Below, in pieces: positions 63,380 through 64,000 of a stretch of 64,000 nucleotides of DNA. Source of the stretch: Diogma glabrata (taxonomy: Eukaryota; Arthropoda; Insecta; Diptera; Cylindrotomidae). A model generated the notes under the pieces. That model worked only from the letters and a program-made list of their open reading frames with translations. It had not been told where the DNA came from and made no database searches. Within the stretch, counting starts at the first letter, position 1, and each line of letters begins with the position of its first letter. Location: positions 375,085,328 through 375,149,327 of the forward strand of contig OY856186.1 in assembly GCA_963693315.1 (NCBI GenBank), in the 5' to 3' direction. The position numbers were made by a program, and so were the translations under genes.

Positions 63380-64000
63380 AACTTTAGTATGCGGTGATCT
63401 TCAACAAGGCTGACGAGCTGAACTCTAAACACGATAATTCTCTAACACTTAAGATCTTAGGTGTTGATGAAACTATATTTATAATAGGATTATATAGATC
63501 TCCAAACTCCCCCGCCCCTGGATGTCCGTTTTTCGATTAAATCTAATCTTGACAAAAGTATCACGGACTACCCCAAAGCAAGACTGGTCATTCTTGGAGA
63601 CTTTAGTATTCATAATAAAGAATGGCTTAAGTATTCATCACGCACTGACGACGTAGGAAGACAAGCCCAACTGATGCTCGCAGATTAACATGGTTTGACA
63701 CAAATGTTAGAGTGTCACAAGAATCACAGACAATTCACATCATAACAATAATTTACTGGAACTGTTTTTGACAAGTTTTAACAAAACAAAAGTTGAATTG
63801 GACCATTTACTAATATAAGCAGTAGTGCATAGTAGAATTATAAACGCGCTGACTGGGAGGGACTGAGAAACTTTTATGAAGAAACACATTGGAAAACTAT
63901 TTGTTGTGTTGCGCAAGATCCTAGCACATCAGCATTAAGAGATTCTGAAATCATAAAAGACGGAATGCGACGGTTTATTCCAAATCGGCTAATCACTCCC
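63380..64000 (+). mobile_element. CR1-like LINE fragment, runs off the window
   Basis: Nucleotide and protein similarity to 27691-28210: KARLVILGDFSIHNKEWLKY, RADWEGLRNFYEETHWKTI, then DGMRRFIPNRLITP at the window end. Several stops and small deletions. It extends farther 5' than the 27.7 kb copy. Confidence 0.8.

Overview
This is AT-rich eukaryotic nuclear DNA from an insect, most likely a fly or midge (Diptera). The genes have GT-AG introns and encode recognisable animal proteins, and the transposons are typical insect families (jockey-, RTE- and CR1-like LINEs, mariner, PIF/Harbinger, hAT, Penelope, a 17.6/297-like LTR). No bacterial operon, rRNA, CRISPR array or confident tRNA is visible. 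The genus cannot be fixed from the sequence; paralogous BTB genes and extreme TE load would suit a nematoceran midge, but that is inference.

Host genes. (1) Ran GTPase on the + strand: coding exons 3893-4321 and 18934-19149, separated by a 14.6 kb intron packed with dead transposons. (2) Mitochondrial elongation factor Tu on the - strand, five exons within 19684-21348, converging tail-to-tail on Ran with 534 bp between the stop codons. (3) Two paralogous BTB-BACK genes on the - strand, 22164-23318 and 41346-42512, each with a matching 5'UTR intron, about 19 kb apart. (4) A TRMT44-like tRNA (uracil-2'-O-)-methyltransferase on the - strand, 30646-32466, two exons, ending in a CCCH zinc finger.

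Everything else is a layered transposon graveyard. 4.8-18.6 kb (Ran intron): RTE-, jockey- and CR1-like LINE pieces, a mariner pseudogene and several MITEs, often nested. 24.2-30.6 kb: a long foldback, an RTE-like LINE split by a solo LTR, a deleted CR1-like LINE, and a LINE N-terminus with a 2A-like motif. 32.6-40.7 kb: a foldback, a dispersed repeat split by a hAT-type element and a second solo LTR, and a decayed two-gene PIF/Harbinger element with a roughly 340 bp TA microsatellite. 42.8-61.3 kb: almost wall-to-wall inverted-repeat elements. Several have clean TTA or TAA 3-bp target duplications, two are near-perfect full-length palindromes of one family, and a 3.3 kb hAT-type element with a perfect 8-bp duplication carries an intact 543-codon Penelope ORF. 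61.8-64 kb: degenerate tandem repeats and a CR1-like LINE running off the end.

The most notable signal is the number of unrelated terminal-inverted-repeat families sharing TWA (TTA/TAA) target sites, together with one broken Harbinger transposase/Myb-like pair that could be a relative of their mobilising source. All boundaries were read by eye; no alignment or database search was run.
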